64,000 bases of DNA from Streptomyces griseoviridis (GCF_005222485.1 NZ_CP029078.1:558001-622000), one strand, 5' to 3'. Counted from the stretch's first letter, positions 54,858-63,405 are shown. The notes: generated by a model from the sequence alone, not told the origin. A program made the numbers and translations.

Positions 54858-55886
54858 TCAGCCGCGTTCCGTCCCGGTCCCGCGGTGGTGGGCGCCGCTC
54901 AGTATGTCGACCGCGCTCGACAGCGACGGCGGCCTCGGCATCTCCCTCGGGGCGCCGGCCCAGCCCGGTCCCGCGAGCACGACGAGGGGCCGGCTGCGGG
55001 CGCCCTTCACACCCCACTGGGCGTCCGCGATGTGCCGGGCCAGGGCGAGGCTCGCGGTGGTGCGGACCTGCGCCCACAGCACCACGGCCGCGGGACCGAG
55101 CCGGCGCACCGACGCCACCAGCGCCTCGGCGGGCACGGCCGCCCCCAACATCCGGGTGGGCGTGAGCCGTTCGCTCAGTCCCGCGTTGAGCGCCTCCATC
55201 GCCAGGGTGTGCTGCTCGTCAGGGACGCAGGCGAGCACCACGGGCCCAGGCGAACCGTCGCCCGCGCCCTCGGGCGCCGGGGTGTGGCGGCGCAGCGTGG
55301 TGGAGACGTGCCAGGACAGCAGGTGCTCGACCTCGACGTAACGGTCCCCCGACGACTCCCACTTGCGGCCCACCGCGTGCAGCGTCGGCATCATGACCTC
55401 CTCCCAGGCGGTGACGACGCCGTACCTCGACACCGCGTCGGCGAGCTGCCGATCGACGGCCGGGGCGTCCAGCCTGACGGCGGCGCGGGCCAGCCCGCGG
55501 CACTCCTGGCGGACGTCGCCGAGCGGCAGCGCGCCGGCCGCCCGTGAGCGGCCCGCGGGCGCGCCCGGCCGCTCCCGGCCGGCACGCGGGCCGGGCAGGG
55601 CGTCGCCCCGCTCCGGCTGCTGTTCCCTGGCCATGGTGGCCGCCTCGGCGGGCGGCACGCCCGACGACGTCAGCCGGCACATCGTCTCCAGGACGGCGAC
55701 GTCGCGGGGGGCCCAGCGGCGGTGGCGTCCGTCGTCGCGGACGGCGGGGCCGATGCCGTAGCGGCGGTCCCAGGACCGCAGCGTGGTCGGTGACACCCCG
55801 AGCCGCCGCGCCAGGGCGCCGGTCGTCAGGGGCGCCTCGACGCCCGGTCCGCGCGGGGCCGCCTCCGAGGCCGTTCCTTCGATCAT
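54858..55886 (-). CDS. litR: LitR/CarH-type MerR regulator with B12-binding domain
   Basis: 342 residues. N-terminal MerR helix-turn-helix: TTGALARRLGVSPTTLRSWD. The C-terminal part has a four-helix region (WEEVMMPTLHAVGRKW, YVEVEHLLSWHVST) and the cobalamin-binding Rossmann domain; DEQH in VLACVPDEQHTLAME is the expected position of the cobalt-ligating His. In CarH/LitR, adenosylcobalamin holds a repressor tetramer that light breaks apart (established knowledge). ATG 55886. It is divergent from an ECF sigma gene, the same arrangement as litR-litS. Confidence 0.78.
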   Translation of the reverse strand: MIEGTASEAAPRGPGVEAPLTTGALARRLGVSPTTLRSWDRRYGIGPAVRDDGRHRRWAPRDVAVLETMCRLTSSGVPPAEAATMAREQQPERGDALPGPRAGRERPGAPAGRSRAAGALPLGDVRQECRGLARAAVRLDAPAVDRQLADAVSRYGVVTAWEEVMMPTLHAVGRKWESSGDRYVEVEHLLSWHVSTTLRRHTPAPEGAGDGSPGPVVLACVPDEQHTLAMEALNAGLSERLTPTRMLGAAVPAEALVASVRRLGPAAVVLWAQVRTTASLALARHIADAQWGVKGARSRPLVVLAGPGWAGAPREMPRPPSLSSAVDILSGAHHRGTGTERG

Positions 55887-56010
55887 GCCTCGACTATACG
55901 ACGCAGAATCGATGCGAGTTGCCCGCTTGATCGCTCCGCTCGCACGATGGCCAGCATCGGCACCCGAGAGGACCGGCCCCGCGCGGTCGCCGTCCGGCAG
56001 GAGGAGCGTC
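55887..56010. promoter_or_regulatory. Divergent litR / ECF promoter region
   Basis: On the minus strand GCAACT and CGTCGTATAG lie about 16 bp apart in front of litR, resembling an ECF-type promoter (GNAAC-N16-CGTC). On the plus strand AGGAGGAG serves the ECF gene. The assignment of the promoter is tentative. Confidence 0.4.
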
Positions 56011-56808
56011 ATGAGCCCACAGCCCGGCGCGGCGCTGATGGACCGGCGGTCGGCGCCCGCGGACGAGGAGGTCGCCCGGGGCCTGGTCGCGGGCGACGAG
56101 GAGTGCCTCGCGGCGGCCTACGCGCGCTGGTCGACCCTGGTGCACACGCTGGCGTGGCGTTCGCTCGGCGACCCCAAGGAGGCCGAGGACGTGACCCAGC
56201 AGGTGTTCCTCGGGGTCTGGCGCGGGCGGGGCGGTTTCCGGCCCGAGCGCGGCTCGATCGGCGGCTGGATCGTCGGCATCACCCGGCGCAAGATCGCCGA
56301 CGCGCTCTCCGCCCGCACCCGCCGCCTGGATCTGGCGGCCTCGGCGGCGGCGTCGCTCGCCGTGGCCGACCGGCAGTCCGCCGAGCCGGAGACGGTCCTC
56401 GACCGCGTCCTGATCAGCCAGGAACTCTCCCGGCTGCCGGCCGCCCAACAGCGGGTGCTGCGGCTGGCCTTCTACGAGAACCTCACCCAGACCGAGATCG
56501 CCGAACGCACCGGATGGCCCCTGGGCACGGTCAAGAGCCACGCGCGCCGCGGCCTGCACCGGCTGCGCGGCCGACTGGCGGAGGAGAGGCTCCCGGCGGG
56601 GACCGGCACGAGAGGCGCGGACGGCGCGGACGGCACGGGAGACGCGGTCAGCGCGGGAGGCACGGGAGACGCGGTAGGCGCGGGCGGCACGGGAGACGGA
56701 CGAGGAAAAGGAACCGCGCGAGACGCGGGAGTTGTGGGAGCCGCGGCAGACGCGGTAGTCGCGGCCGACGCGAAGTCTCGGCAGACGTGGGAGACGTCGG
56801 GTGACTGA
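56011..56808 (+). CDS. ECF sigma factor, LitS-like, with repeat-containing tail
   Basis: 265 residues. Region 2: YARWSTLVHTLAWRSLGD, AEDVTQQVFLGVWRGRG; region 4: NLTQTEIAERTGWPLGTVKSHARRG. The sigma part ends by about residue 200; the rest is a low-complexity Gly/Ala/Asp tail with three in-frame 9-codon repeats (56632-56712), unlike normal ECFs. GGAGGAG fixes ATG 56011. Divergent from litR, so probably the light-responsive sigma factor of this locus (inference). Its 3' end overlaps the next sigma gene by 8 bp. Confidence 0.85.
   Translation: MSPQPGAALMDRRSAPADEEVARGLVAGDEECLAAAYARWSTLVHTLAWRSLGDPKEAEDVTQQVFLGVWRGRGGFRPERGSIGGWIVGITRRKIADALSARTRRLDLAASAAASLAVADRQSAEPETVLDRVLISQELSRLPAAQQRVLRLAFYENLTQTEIAERTGWPLGTVKSHARRGLHRLRGRLAEERLPAGTGTRGADGADGTGDAVSAGGTGDAVGAGGTGDGRGKGTARDAGVVGAAADAVVAADAKSRQTWETSGD
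56632..56712 (+). repeat. Three in-frame 27-bp repeats within the ECF sigma gene
   Basis: Units start at 56632, 56659 and 56686 (each opening GGCACGGGAGACG) and encode GTGDAVSAG, GTGDAVGAG and GTGDGRGKG. Confidence 0.9.
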
Positions 56809-57418
56809 ACCATTCATCCCGGCCCCCCGCACCGCCGTCGGCGGGGACACGGACCCGGTGCGGGACCCCTCCTCCCGTGATCTCGGGCGGCTGCTGGCGC
56901 GGGTGGCGCAGGGCGATCATGACGCGTTCGCCGGGCTCTACGACGCCGTCGCGGGTCCTGTGTACGGGGTGGTGCGGGCAGTGCTGCTCGACCACGCTCA
57001 GTCCGAGGAGGTCGCCCAGGACGTGCTGGTCGAGGTGTGGCGGACGGCGCCCCGCTACCGGGCCGACCGGGGCACGCCGGTCAACTGGATCCTCACCCTG
57101 GCGCACCGCAGGGCGATCGACCGGGTCCGCTCGGCGGAGGCGTGCGCGGCGCGCGAGCGGCGGGCCGCGCTGCTGGACCGTACGCCCGCGTACGACCAGG
57201 TGACCGAGCAGGTCGAGGCCGTGCTCGAACGGGAGCGACTGCGCGTCGCCCTCGCCTCGCTGACGGACGTCCAGCGCCAGGCCGTCACCCTCGCCTACTA
57301 CCGCGGGCTGACCTGCCGGCAGGTCGCGGAGTCCCTGGCGATTCCGCTCGGCACGGTCAAGACCCGGCTGCGGGACGCGTTGATCCGGCTGCGCGCACAC
57401 CTGACCGCAACGCTCTGA
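56801..57418 (+). CDS. Second ECF sigma factor, SigK-like (ECF19)
   Basis: 205 residues starting at GTG 56801 inside the end of the previous gene (8-bp overlap), so translation is coupled. Region 2: FAGLYDAVAGPVYGVVRAVL, SEEVAQDVLVEVWRTAPRY; region 4: LTCRQVAESLAIPLGTVKTRL. This SigK group normally has the membrane anti-sigma factor RskA downstream, but here an inverted repeat and an SPW-repeat protein follow and no anti-sigma gene is seen. Confidence 0.88.
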   Translation: MTEPFIPAPRTAVGGDTDPVRDPSSRDLGRLLARVAQGDHDAFAGLYDAVAGPVYGVVRAVLLDHAQSEEVAQDVLVEVWRTAPRYRADRGTPVNWILTLAHRRAIDRVRSAEACAARERRAALLDRTPAYDQVTEQVEAVLERERLRVALASLTDVQRQAVTLAYYRGLTCRQVAESLAIPLGTVKTRLRDALIRLRAHLTATL

Positions 57419-57444
57419 CCAGCGGCGTCCGACCGTCGTGACGA

Positions 57445-57482
57445 TCTCTTTCCGTCATATATACACATATGGCGGAAAGAGA
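57445..57482. promoter_or_regulatory. 16-bp inverted repeat between ECF operon and SPW gene
   Basis: 57445-57460 and 57467-57482 are complementary in 15 of 16 positions (TCTCTTTCCG...CGGAAAGAGA with CATAT/ATATG inside) around the spacer ATACAC. AT-rich, so either a terminator or an operator. Confidence 0.6.
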
Positions 57483-57560
57483 CGCAGAATGGACATACGC
57501 GGTTATTCCGCATGCCGCTCCAGAGGCGGTCAGATCTGTGAGTCACGAAGGAGACGAATC

Positions 57561-58004
57561 ATGGCCAACGTCTCGCACACCAGAGGTGACATGACGAGTC
57601 ACCCTGATGTCCCCGAAATGCGGGCACGCTACGCCCGCATGCTCGGTGGTCGCGATGTGGCGCTCGTGGACGGCCCGGTGTTCCTGCTCGGCCTCTACTG
57701 CGCCGTATCCCCGTGGATACTCCACTACACGACCAGTCAGCCGGCCCTGGTGCCCCACAACCTCATCATGGGGGTCGCGATCGGTCTGCTGGCACTCGGA
57801 TTCACCCGGGCGCCCGCCCGCATGTACGGCCTGAGCTGGGCGATGTGCGCACTGGGCGTGTGGATGATCGTCTCGCCCTGGATCGTCGGCGCGAGCCCCG
57901 ACCGCGGCGTCGTCCTGAACAACGTGATCATCGGTGCCCTCGCCGTGATCCTGGGTCTGATCTGCGCCGTCACCTCGGCGAGGAGCAGGACCACGACGAC
58001 GTAG
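57561..58004 (+). CDS. SPW-repeat membrane protein
   Basis: 147 residues with four membrane helices in two SPW repeats (CAVSPWILHY and MIVSPWIVGA). A hydrophilic N-terminus of about 40 residues. GAAGGAGA precedes ATG 57561. The family is often linked to stress regulons; its function is unknown. Downstream of the ECF pair and possibly a target of it. Confidence 0.86.
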   Translation: MANVSHTRGDMTSHPDVPEMRARYARMLGGRDVALVDGPVFLLGLYCAVSPWILHYTTSQPALVPHNLIMGVAIGLLALGFTRAPARMYGLSWAMCALGVWMIVSPWIVGASPDRGVVLNNVIIGALAVILGLICAVTSARSRTTTT

Positions 58005-58033
58005 GCCCCCCGCCTGAGAGAGACGACAGGACA

Positions 58034-58067
58034 TCGGCCGGTCCGCACCCGTGAGCGGACCGGCCGA
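58034..58067. terminator. Bidirectional terminator hairpin
   Basis: 13-bp perfect stem (58034-58046 with 58055-58067) with an 8-nt loop between convergent genes. Confidence 0.75.
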
Positions 58068-58078
58068 ACCCGTGACCG

Positions 58079-59521
58079 TCAACTGACGTTCAGGGCCGTG
58101 TCGTCGACGACGAACGACGTCTGGAGCGTCGAGCCCTCCGTGCCGGTGAACTTCAGCGTCACCGTCTGGCCCGCGTAGCTCGCGAGGCTGAAGGTGCGCT
58201 GGGTGTACCCGCTGGCGGCGTTGAGGTTGGAGTAGGTGGCCAGGGTGGCGAGGACCGTCCCCGAGCTGTTCAGGACCTGGACCTTGAGGGTGTCGTACGC
58301 GGTGCTCGTGGTGGTCTCCGCCGTGTCGATGTGCAGGAAGAAGCTGAGCGCGGCGGTGGTGCAGCCGGACGGCACGGTCACCGACTGGGAGAGGGTGTCG
58401 GTGGTGGCGGTGCCGTAGCCGTCGAGCCACGCGTAGTAGGAGCCGGTGCGGGCGGACTTGCTGCTGGAGTTCGTGATGACGCCACTGCTCGCGCTCCAGG
58501 TGGTGTTGCCCGACTCGAAGCCGTTGTTGCCGAGGAGTTGGGCGGCCGTGCAGCTGCCACCGCCTCCGCCACCCCCGCTGCTTCCCGCGCCCGCGAGCCA
58601 GGCGGTGGCGTTGAGGGCGAGGGGCGCGTTGGTGGCGCCCGAGTCGTTCCAGCCGTCGTACAGGGTGTTGCCGGACTGTCCCGTGCCGTCGTCGACGGGT
58701 GAGCTGTCGCCCCAGAAGGCGACCCGGCCGCTGCCGAAGGTGCTCGTCACGAAGAAGGCGCCGGTGTTGCCCGAGTAACCGCCGCGGTAGACAAGGCCCT
58801 TGACCGCCGCGTTGTCGGCGGGCTTGAGGGTGGCGGTGGTGCCGTCGGCGATCAGGCTCTTGGTGACGGTGCCGAAGTCGCCGTGCAGGACGGGGTCGGC
58901 GCTGTCGCTGATCGCGGCGGGGTAGCCGGAGCCGACGTCGAGGGAGTCGATCGTGAAGCCGAACGGGTCGGTGGAGTCGACACTGTTGTTCGTCATCAGG
59001 TCGTTGAGGATCTCGACGGCGTCCTCGCCGTCGTTGTTGCGGTCGGCGCCGGTGTGGTCGGAGATCATGAACAGCCCGCCGCCGTTCTTGACGAAGTTCA
59101 TGATCGCCGCCTTCTCGGCGGTGGTGAAGAGGGTGTTGGGCTCGGGAAGCACCAGGGTGTCGAAGTTCGACAGGTCGGTGGTGGCCGAACCGCCGTAGGT
59201 GAGCGCGCTGGTGGCGGTCTTGAGGCTGTAGCCGCCCGACTTCTGCAGAGCGACACCCCAGGAGGAGAGCGCGCCGGTCCAGTCGGTCTCGGCGGACGGC
59301 GAGGAGTCCTCGGCGAGCGGGTCCGGCTTGCTCGTGGAGATGATCCAGTCGGCGTTGCCCGCCTCCTCGGCGTGGCCGTCGTCGAACAGGACCCGGTGGG
59401 TGGTGGCCGCGTGGGCTGGGGTGGCCGCGCCGGCGGTCTGGACGGCGACGCCCGCGGCGAGCAGGCCGAGGGCGGCGAGAGCCGTGGCGAGTCGGTGGCG
59501 GGACCCGGTCGGTGCGAGCAT
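58079..59521 (-). CDS. Large secreted protein with polyglycine linker and lectin-like C-terminal domain
   Basis: 480 residues. Signal peptide (about 1-40, [20 protein letters not shown] and an AHA site). Residues 40-330 resemble a GATase1/DUF4350-like hydrolase fold ([37 protein letters not shown]). [12 protein letters not shown] linker leads to a beta-sandwich domain ([19 protein letters not shown]) of the kind attached to Streptomyces secreted proteases. GGAGG, 8 bp before ATG 59521, fixes the start. Substrate unknown; export is clear. Confidence 0.8.
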   Translation of the reverse strand: MLAPTGSRHRLATALAALGLLAAGVAVQTAGAATPAHAATTHRVLFDDGHAEEAGNADWIISTSKPDPLAEDSSPSAETDWTGALSSWGVALQKSGGYSLKTATSALTYGGSATTDLSNFDTLVLPEPNTLFTTAEKAAIMNFVKNGGGLFMISDHTGADRNNDGEDAVEILNDLMTNNSVDSTDPFGFTIDSLDVGSGYPAAISDSADPVLHGDFGTVTKSLIADGTTATLKPADNAAVKGLVYRGGYSGNTGAFFVTSTFGSGRVAFWGDSSPVDDGTGQSGNTLYDGWNDSGATNAPLALNATAWLAGAGSSGGGGGGGSCTAAQLLGNNGFESGNTTWSASSGVITNSSSKSARTGSYYAWLDGYGTATTDTLSQSVTVPSGCTTAALSFFLHIDTAETTTSTAYDTLKVQVLNSSGTVLATLATYSNLNAASGYTQRTFSLASYAGQTVTLKFTGTEGSTLQTSFVVDDTALNVS

Positions 59522-59850
59522 CCGGCTTACCTCCATGGGGAGTTGGGGGAGGGGGAGGGTGGTGCGGAAGCGTGGGGGGTTGGCGCGGAGCGGGTGTGTT
59601 CGACGCGCGTAGACAACGCACATCTGCGCGCGTAGATGTTCGACCGGACGAACCCTGCACGGCCGAGCGCTTGAACCGTACATGGCAAAGCGGGGCGCGC
59701 ACAGGCGGTGTCCGGCGCTCCCGGCCCGGATTGACCCGCCGTTGACCAGTGGTTGGGGAGAAACGGAAACGGTGCGGCGAACGGAGCGGACTGTCCCCTC
59801 ACGGAACGGGAATCCGCACCCTGCGGGGTTCCTGACGAAGAGGGGCGGAG
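59522..59850. other. Intergenic region with two TCTACGCGCG-type palindromes
   Basis: No gene seen. It contains the promoter of the minus-strand secreted-protein gene and, at 59600-59639, two related sites described separately. Confidence 0.6.
59600..59639. promoter_or_regulatory. Double operator candidate upstream of secreted protein gene
   Basis: TTCGACGCGCGTAGA (59599-59613) and ACATCTGCGCGCGTAGATGT (59620-59639) share the core NCGCGCGTAGA 23 bp apart. The second is a 20-bp palindrome with one mismatch pair. The pattern resembles LacI/GntR operators, but no such regulator is in the window. Confidence 0.55.
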
Positions 59851-60114
59851 ATGGAGATAACGGGCATCCTCAGCGCTGTCGTGATCGGCATCGTGGTCGG
59901 CGTGTTGGGCCGGCTGGTCGTGCCGGGCCGTCAGCGCATCGGCGTGCTGCTGACGATCGTCGTCGGCATCGTCGCCGCGCTGATCGGTTCCGCCATCGCG
60001 GCGGCCGCCGGCGTGGCGGACACCAACGGGGTCGACTGGATCGAGTGGCTCATCCAGATCGCCCTCGCCGCACTGGGCGTCGCCGCGCTGGACCGGACGG
60101 TGGGACGCCGCTGA
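59851..60114 (+). CDS. Small GlsB/YeaQ/YmgE-like membrane protein
   Basis: 87 residues with about three membrane helices; [16 protein letters not shown] and [11 protein letters not shown] are typical of transglycosylase-associated (GlsB/YeaQ/YmgE) stress proteins. AGGGGCGGAG directly precedes the ATG at 59851. It acts in the cytoplasmic membrane; role unknown. Confidence 0.83.
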   Translation: MEITGILSAVVIGIVVGVLGRLVVPGRQRIGVLLTIVVGIVAALIGSAIAAAAGVADTNGVDWIEWLIQIALAALGVAALDRTVGRR

Positions 60115-60695
60115 CCCGGAGCCGACGGGGCACCGGGCGCGGAACCGAGTACGAGTACGAGCACGGACTCGGAAACGACAGGTACGGGTGCGGGCAAGGC
60201 TGTGGGCACGGATACGGGCGAGGCTCAACGGAGCCTCGCCCGACCGGTGTTCGGGGTGCCGCCGGTGTTCGGGTGCCGCCGGTGTTCGGGCCAGCCCGGC
60301 AGCCGTGCGAGCGGCACGGACGGCTCCCCCGCGACTGCCGGAGGGACGGCACGAACGGCTCGCCCGCGGCTGCCGGAGGAACGGCACGGTCTGCTCTCGC
60401 GCGCGACTGCCGCGTCATGGTGCGGTCGGCCCGCCGCACCGCCGTTGCGCAGGCGCGGTCAGCCCGCCCTGACTACCGGATGGCTGCGCGGTCAGCCCAC
60501 CGCGGCTGCCGGGAGGCGGGCGAAGCCTGCCCACCGCAGCTGCCGGGAGGCGGGCGAAGCCTGCCCACCACGCCTGCCGGGAGGCGGGCGAAGCCAGCCC
60601 CCCCACGCTTGCCGGGAGGCGGGCGAAGTCAGGCCGCCGCGACATCCGGAAGGGCAGGCGAGTTCAGCCCGCTGCCACTACCGGAGTGCGGCGCG
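60115..60695. other. 580-bp gene-free region with direct repeats
   Basis: No credible gene. It contains short tandem phrases GCCGCCGGTGTTCGGGT (60245-60290, about 3x), a ~36-bp repeat near 60331-60395 (CTGCCGGAGG-ACGGCACG, 2x) and a 34-bp array at 60507-60640. Confidence 0.7.
60507..60640. repeat. 34-bp tandem repeat, four copies
   Basis: Units beginning TGCCGGGAGGCGGGCGAAG start at 60507, 60541, 60575 and 60610. Confidence 0.88.
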
Positions 60696-61472
60696 TCACG
60701 GCTGCCGCACGTACGGGGTGGTCGTCGTCAGCGGGGCGAAGCCGAGGCGTTCCAGAACGGGGCGGCTCTGGGACGACGCGTCGACCTGGAGGTAGCGGTA
60801 GCCGCGCGCGACGGCGGCGCGGGCGCGGTGCGCGACCAGCGCCCGGTAGATGCCCCGGCCGCGCCACTCCGCCACCGTGCCGCCGCCCCAGAGACCGGCG
60901 AACCGGGTGCCGGGCACCAGCTCCATGCGGGCCGCGCTCACCGGTTCGTCGCCCGCCATGGCCACGACCGCGACGACGCCGTCCGGGTCGTCGGTGAGCC
61001 GGGCCAGGAGCTGGCGGCGCAGCCGGGAGGCGTCGGTGCCGAACGCTTTCTCGTGGACGTCCGCCACCAGATCCACCCCGGCCGCGTCCGTGACCGGCAG
61101 CAGCCGGACGCCCTCGGGCGCCGGGGCGTCGAGATCGAGGGCGGCCACCTCGGCGATCATCAGCGTCTCCTCGGGCGCGGGGGTGAACCCGGCCGCCCGC
61201 AGCCGCCGTCCGAGGTCCGTCGGCAGGTCGTGCCCGTAGAGCTTCCACTCGAACTCGCGGCCGAGCCCGCCGAAGTGGGCGATCTGTTCGGCGATCGCCG
61301 CGTCGGCGCCCGCCGCGTCCAGGTCGGACCAGACGACGCCGTCCCAGCCGTGCCCGTCCGAGACCTGCCGGACCACCCTCCCGACCCGCTCGATCCGCGC
61401 GCCGGGACCGTCCGGCTGGGCGCCCTTGCGCATGTCCCGGTCGTAGAGGGCGAGTACCCCGACATGATCCAT
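60696..61472 (-). CDS. GNAT family N-acetyltransferase
   Basis: 258 residues; the GNAT domain is C-terminal (about 130-258). The acetyl-CoA pyrophosphate loop is AEWRGRGIYRALVAH, followed by YRYLQVDASSQSRPVLERLGF. The N-terminal half is less conserved. Substrate unknown. ATG 61472 (MDHVGVLALYD). Confidence 0.86.
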   Translation of the reverse strand: MDHVGVLALYDRDMRKGAQPDGPGARIERVGRVVRQVSDGHGWDGVVWSDLDAAGADAAIAEQIAHFGGLGREFEWKLYGHDLPTDLGRRLRAAGFTPAPEETLMIAEVAALDLDAPAPEGVRLLPVTDAAGVDLVADVHEKAFGTDASRLRRQLLARLTDDPDGVVAVVAMAGDEPVSAARMELVPGTRFAGLWGGGTVAEWRGRGIYRALVAHRARAAVARGYRYLQVDASSQSRPVLERLGFAPLTTTTPYVRQP

Positions 61473-61657
61473 GGGTTCACTCCAGCACCGGACAGCGGTG
61501 GCGGCAACGGTTTTGACGAGGCCCGGGTGGTGGAGAGGTACGGATCACGTGCCCGCGGCGGGCCAGGCGGCACGTTCCGGCCAGTTGCTCGTAGGCTGGC
61601 CGCCGATGTCCACGGGCCGGGCATCGGGGACCGTCGTCGCGAGGAGGACCGTAGGTC

Positions 61658-62143
61658 ATGGCTGTTCAGGCGGGCGAGCTGCGGTATCTGCGGCGGTGCG
61701 TGGAGTTGGCGGCCGAGGCGCTGGCCGACGGGGACGAGCCGTTCGGGTCCGTCCTGGTGGGCGGGGACGGCACGGTGCTCGCCGAGGACCGCAACCGGGT
61801 GGCGGGCGGCGACCGCACCCGGCACCCCGAGTTCGAGCTGGCCCGCTGGTCGGCCGCCCGGCTTGCCCCCGAGGAGCGGGCGGCGGCCACGGTGTACACG
61901 TCGGGCGAGCACTGCCCGATGTGTGCCGCCGCGCACGCCTGGGTGGGACTCGGCCGGATCGTGTACGTCGCGTCGTCGGAGCAACTGGGCACCTGGCTGG
62001 CCGAGTTGGGCGTTCCTGCCGCGCCGGTGCGGGCGCTGCCCGTGGGTGAGGTCGCGCCCGGGGTGGCGGTGGACGGCCCGGTGCCCGAACTGGTGCCCAA
62101 GGTGAGGGCGTTGCACTACCGGGCCCACGGCCGCGAGGTCTGA
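61658..62143 (+). CDS. Nucleoside/cytidine-type deaminase
   Basis: 161 residues. Zinc site as HPEFE (HAE replaced by HPE) and SGEHCPMCAAAHAW (PCxxC as CPMC). This is the CDA superfamily, most like guanine/cytosine deaminases or tRNA adenosine deaminase relatives; the Pro in HPE and short length make a specialised substrate likely. GAGGAGG precedes ATG 61658. Its stop lies 4 bp from the convergent GNAT gene. Confidence 0.85.
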   Translation: MAVQAGELRYLRRCVELAAEALADGDEPFGSVLVGGDGTVLAEDRNRVAGGDRTRHPEFELARWSAARLAPEERAAATVYTSGEHCPMCAAAHAWVGLGRIVYVASSEQLGTWLAELGVPAAPVRALPVGEVAPGVAVDGPVPELVPKVRALHYRAHGREV

Positions 62144-62147
62144 CCCG

Positions 62148-63011
62148 TCAGCCGAGTTCCAGGGTCGTGACGCCGAAGACGCGTTCCTGCGCGAACGGTC
62201 GCACCGGTCCCGTGTACATGCGGGCCGCCTCGAAGGACGGCGTGAATCCCGCCTCCTCGGCCAGCGCCACGCCCGCCGCGCTGGTCTCCGGCACGTCGAT
62301 GGAGACCGGTTGGCCGGCCGCGTCCGCGACGAGCCCCGCGAAGAGCGCCCGCGCGTCCTCGGCCGTGTCGGCGAACAGCGGTCCGACGCGCAGCGCGTCC
62401 CGTCCCGGGCGGACCACCCCGTAGCCGGTGAGCCGGTCGCCGCTGTCCCGGCGCAGGACGGCACGGTGGCCGGGTCCGGTGAGCCACGCCTCCAGGAAGC
62501 GCGGCCGGTCGGCGGGGCCGCAGGCGCTGTCGTAGGCGAGGAGGTCGGCGAAGTCGTTGGGCCGGGCGGGGCCGACGCCCGCCGGGACCTCGGCCGTGGG
62601 CGCCGGTCCGGTGAACCGGGCGGTGCGGTGCGCGAGTTCGAAGCCGGACCGGCGGTAGTTGTCCTGCTGGGCGACGACTCCCTCCAGGCCGACGGTGCGG
62701 GATCCGGCGTGGGCGAGGGCGGTCTTCCAGGTGGTCAGGCCGAGGCCGCGACCGCGCAGGTCGGGGCGGACCAGGTAGAAACCGAGGAAGGCGTAGTCGG
62801 CCGAGTAGTTGACGACGGAGATCGCCGACACGGGTTCGCCGTCGAGCCGGCCGATGAAGAACCCGTCCGGGTCCTGGGTGAAGAAGGCGGGCGCGTCGGT
62901 GAGCCCCGGGTTCCACCCTTCGTCAGCCGCCCAGTCCGCGACCACCCGCCAGTCGTCGAGGACGGCCCGGGTGACGACGAGGTCTTCGGGGGCGGGGGTG
63001 GGAGCGGTCAT
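62148..63011 (-). CDS. GNAT family protein, two tandem GNAT-like domains
   Basis: 287 residues. First domain: acetyl-CoA loop VRPDLRGRGLGLTTWKTAL (about residues 80-100); second domain about 150-287 (SGDRLTGYGVVRPGRDALRVGPLFAD) is the DUF1248-like GNAT found in this family. Substrate unknown. GGAG lies 8 bp before ATG 63011. Confidence 0.85.
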   Translation of the reverse strand: MTAPTPAPEDLVVTRAVLDDWRVVADWAADEGWNPGLTDAPAFFTQDPDGFFIGRLDGEPVSAISVVNYSADYAFLGFYLVRPDLRGRGLGLTTWKTALAHAGSRTVGLEGVVAQQDNYRRSGFELAHRTARFTGPAPTAEVPAGVGPARPNDFADLLAYDSACGPADRPRFLEAWLTGPGHRAVLRRDSGDRLTGYGVVRPGRDALRVGPLFADTAEDARALFAGLVADAAGQPVSIDVPETSAAGVALAEEAGFTPSFEAARMYTGPVRPFAQERVFGVTTLELG

Positions 63012-63071
63012 GCGGCGGACTCCATTCCGTGGGATGAGCGGGGCACCCGGCCGCCTGCGAGACCTGAGCGG

Positions 63072-63134
63072 CCGGTGTGGCTGGTGTGGCTGGTGTGGCT
63101 GGTGTGGCTGGTGTGGCTGGTGTGGCTGGTGTGG
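63072..63134. repeat. 9-bp tandem repeat, seven copies
   Basis: CTGGTGTGG, first copy CCGGTGTGG, repeated head to tail; followed by a degenerate CTGGTGGGA. Confidence 0.92.
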
Positions 63135-63256
63135 CTGGTGGGACCTGTAGGGCCGGTGGGACTGACGCGACCAGTGCGGTACGGCGGGTGTCTGGACACG
63201 GCGACCAGCGCGGTCCGGACGGCCGGTGCGGTGGAGGCGACCAGCACGATGGGCGG

Positions 63257-63319
63257 ACCCGGCGTGGTGGGCGTAGACGCTGCCGGGCACGCACCCGGCG
63301 TGGTGGGCGTAGACGCTGC
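63257..63319. repeat. 27-bp direct repeat, two copies
   Basis: ACCCGGCGTGGTGGGCGTAG begins identical 27-bp copies at 63257 and 63293 (36-bp period). Confidence 0.88.
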
Positions 63320-63357
63320 GGTCCGCGCACCCCGTGCGTGGGCGCGGACGCACAGCC

Positions 63358-63390
63358 AAGGCCCCACCGGGTGGGTTCCGGTGAGGCCTT
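63358..63390 (-). terminator. Terminator of chaplin gene
   Basis: AAGGCCCCACCGG pairs with CCGGTGAGGCCTT (12 of 13 bp) around a 7-nt loop, 16 bp past the chaplin stop codon. Confidence 0.8.
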
Positions 63391-63405
63391 TCGTGTGGGT
63401 GCCCG

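Larger units (their letters stand above)
63012..63405. other. Repeat-rich spacer before the chaplin gene
   Basis: Contains a 9-bp tandem repeat (63072-63134), a 27-bp direct repeat (63257-63283 and 63293-63319) and the chaplin terminator (63358-63390). No gene is supported. Confidence 0.65.

Noticed and set aside
60507..60640. Possible CRISPR array
   Set aside because: Contiguous 34-bp repeats with no spacers.
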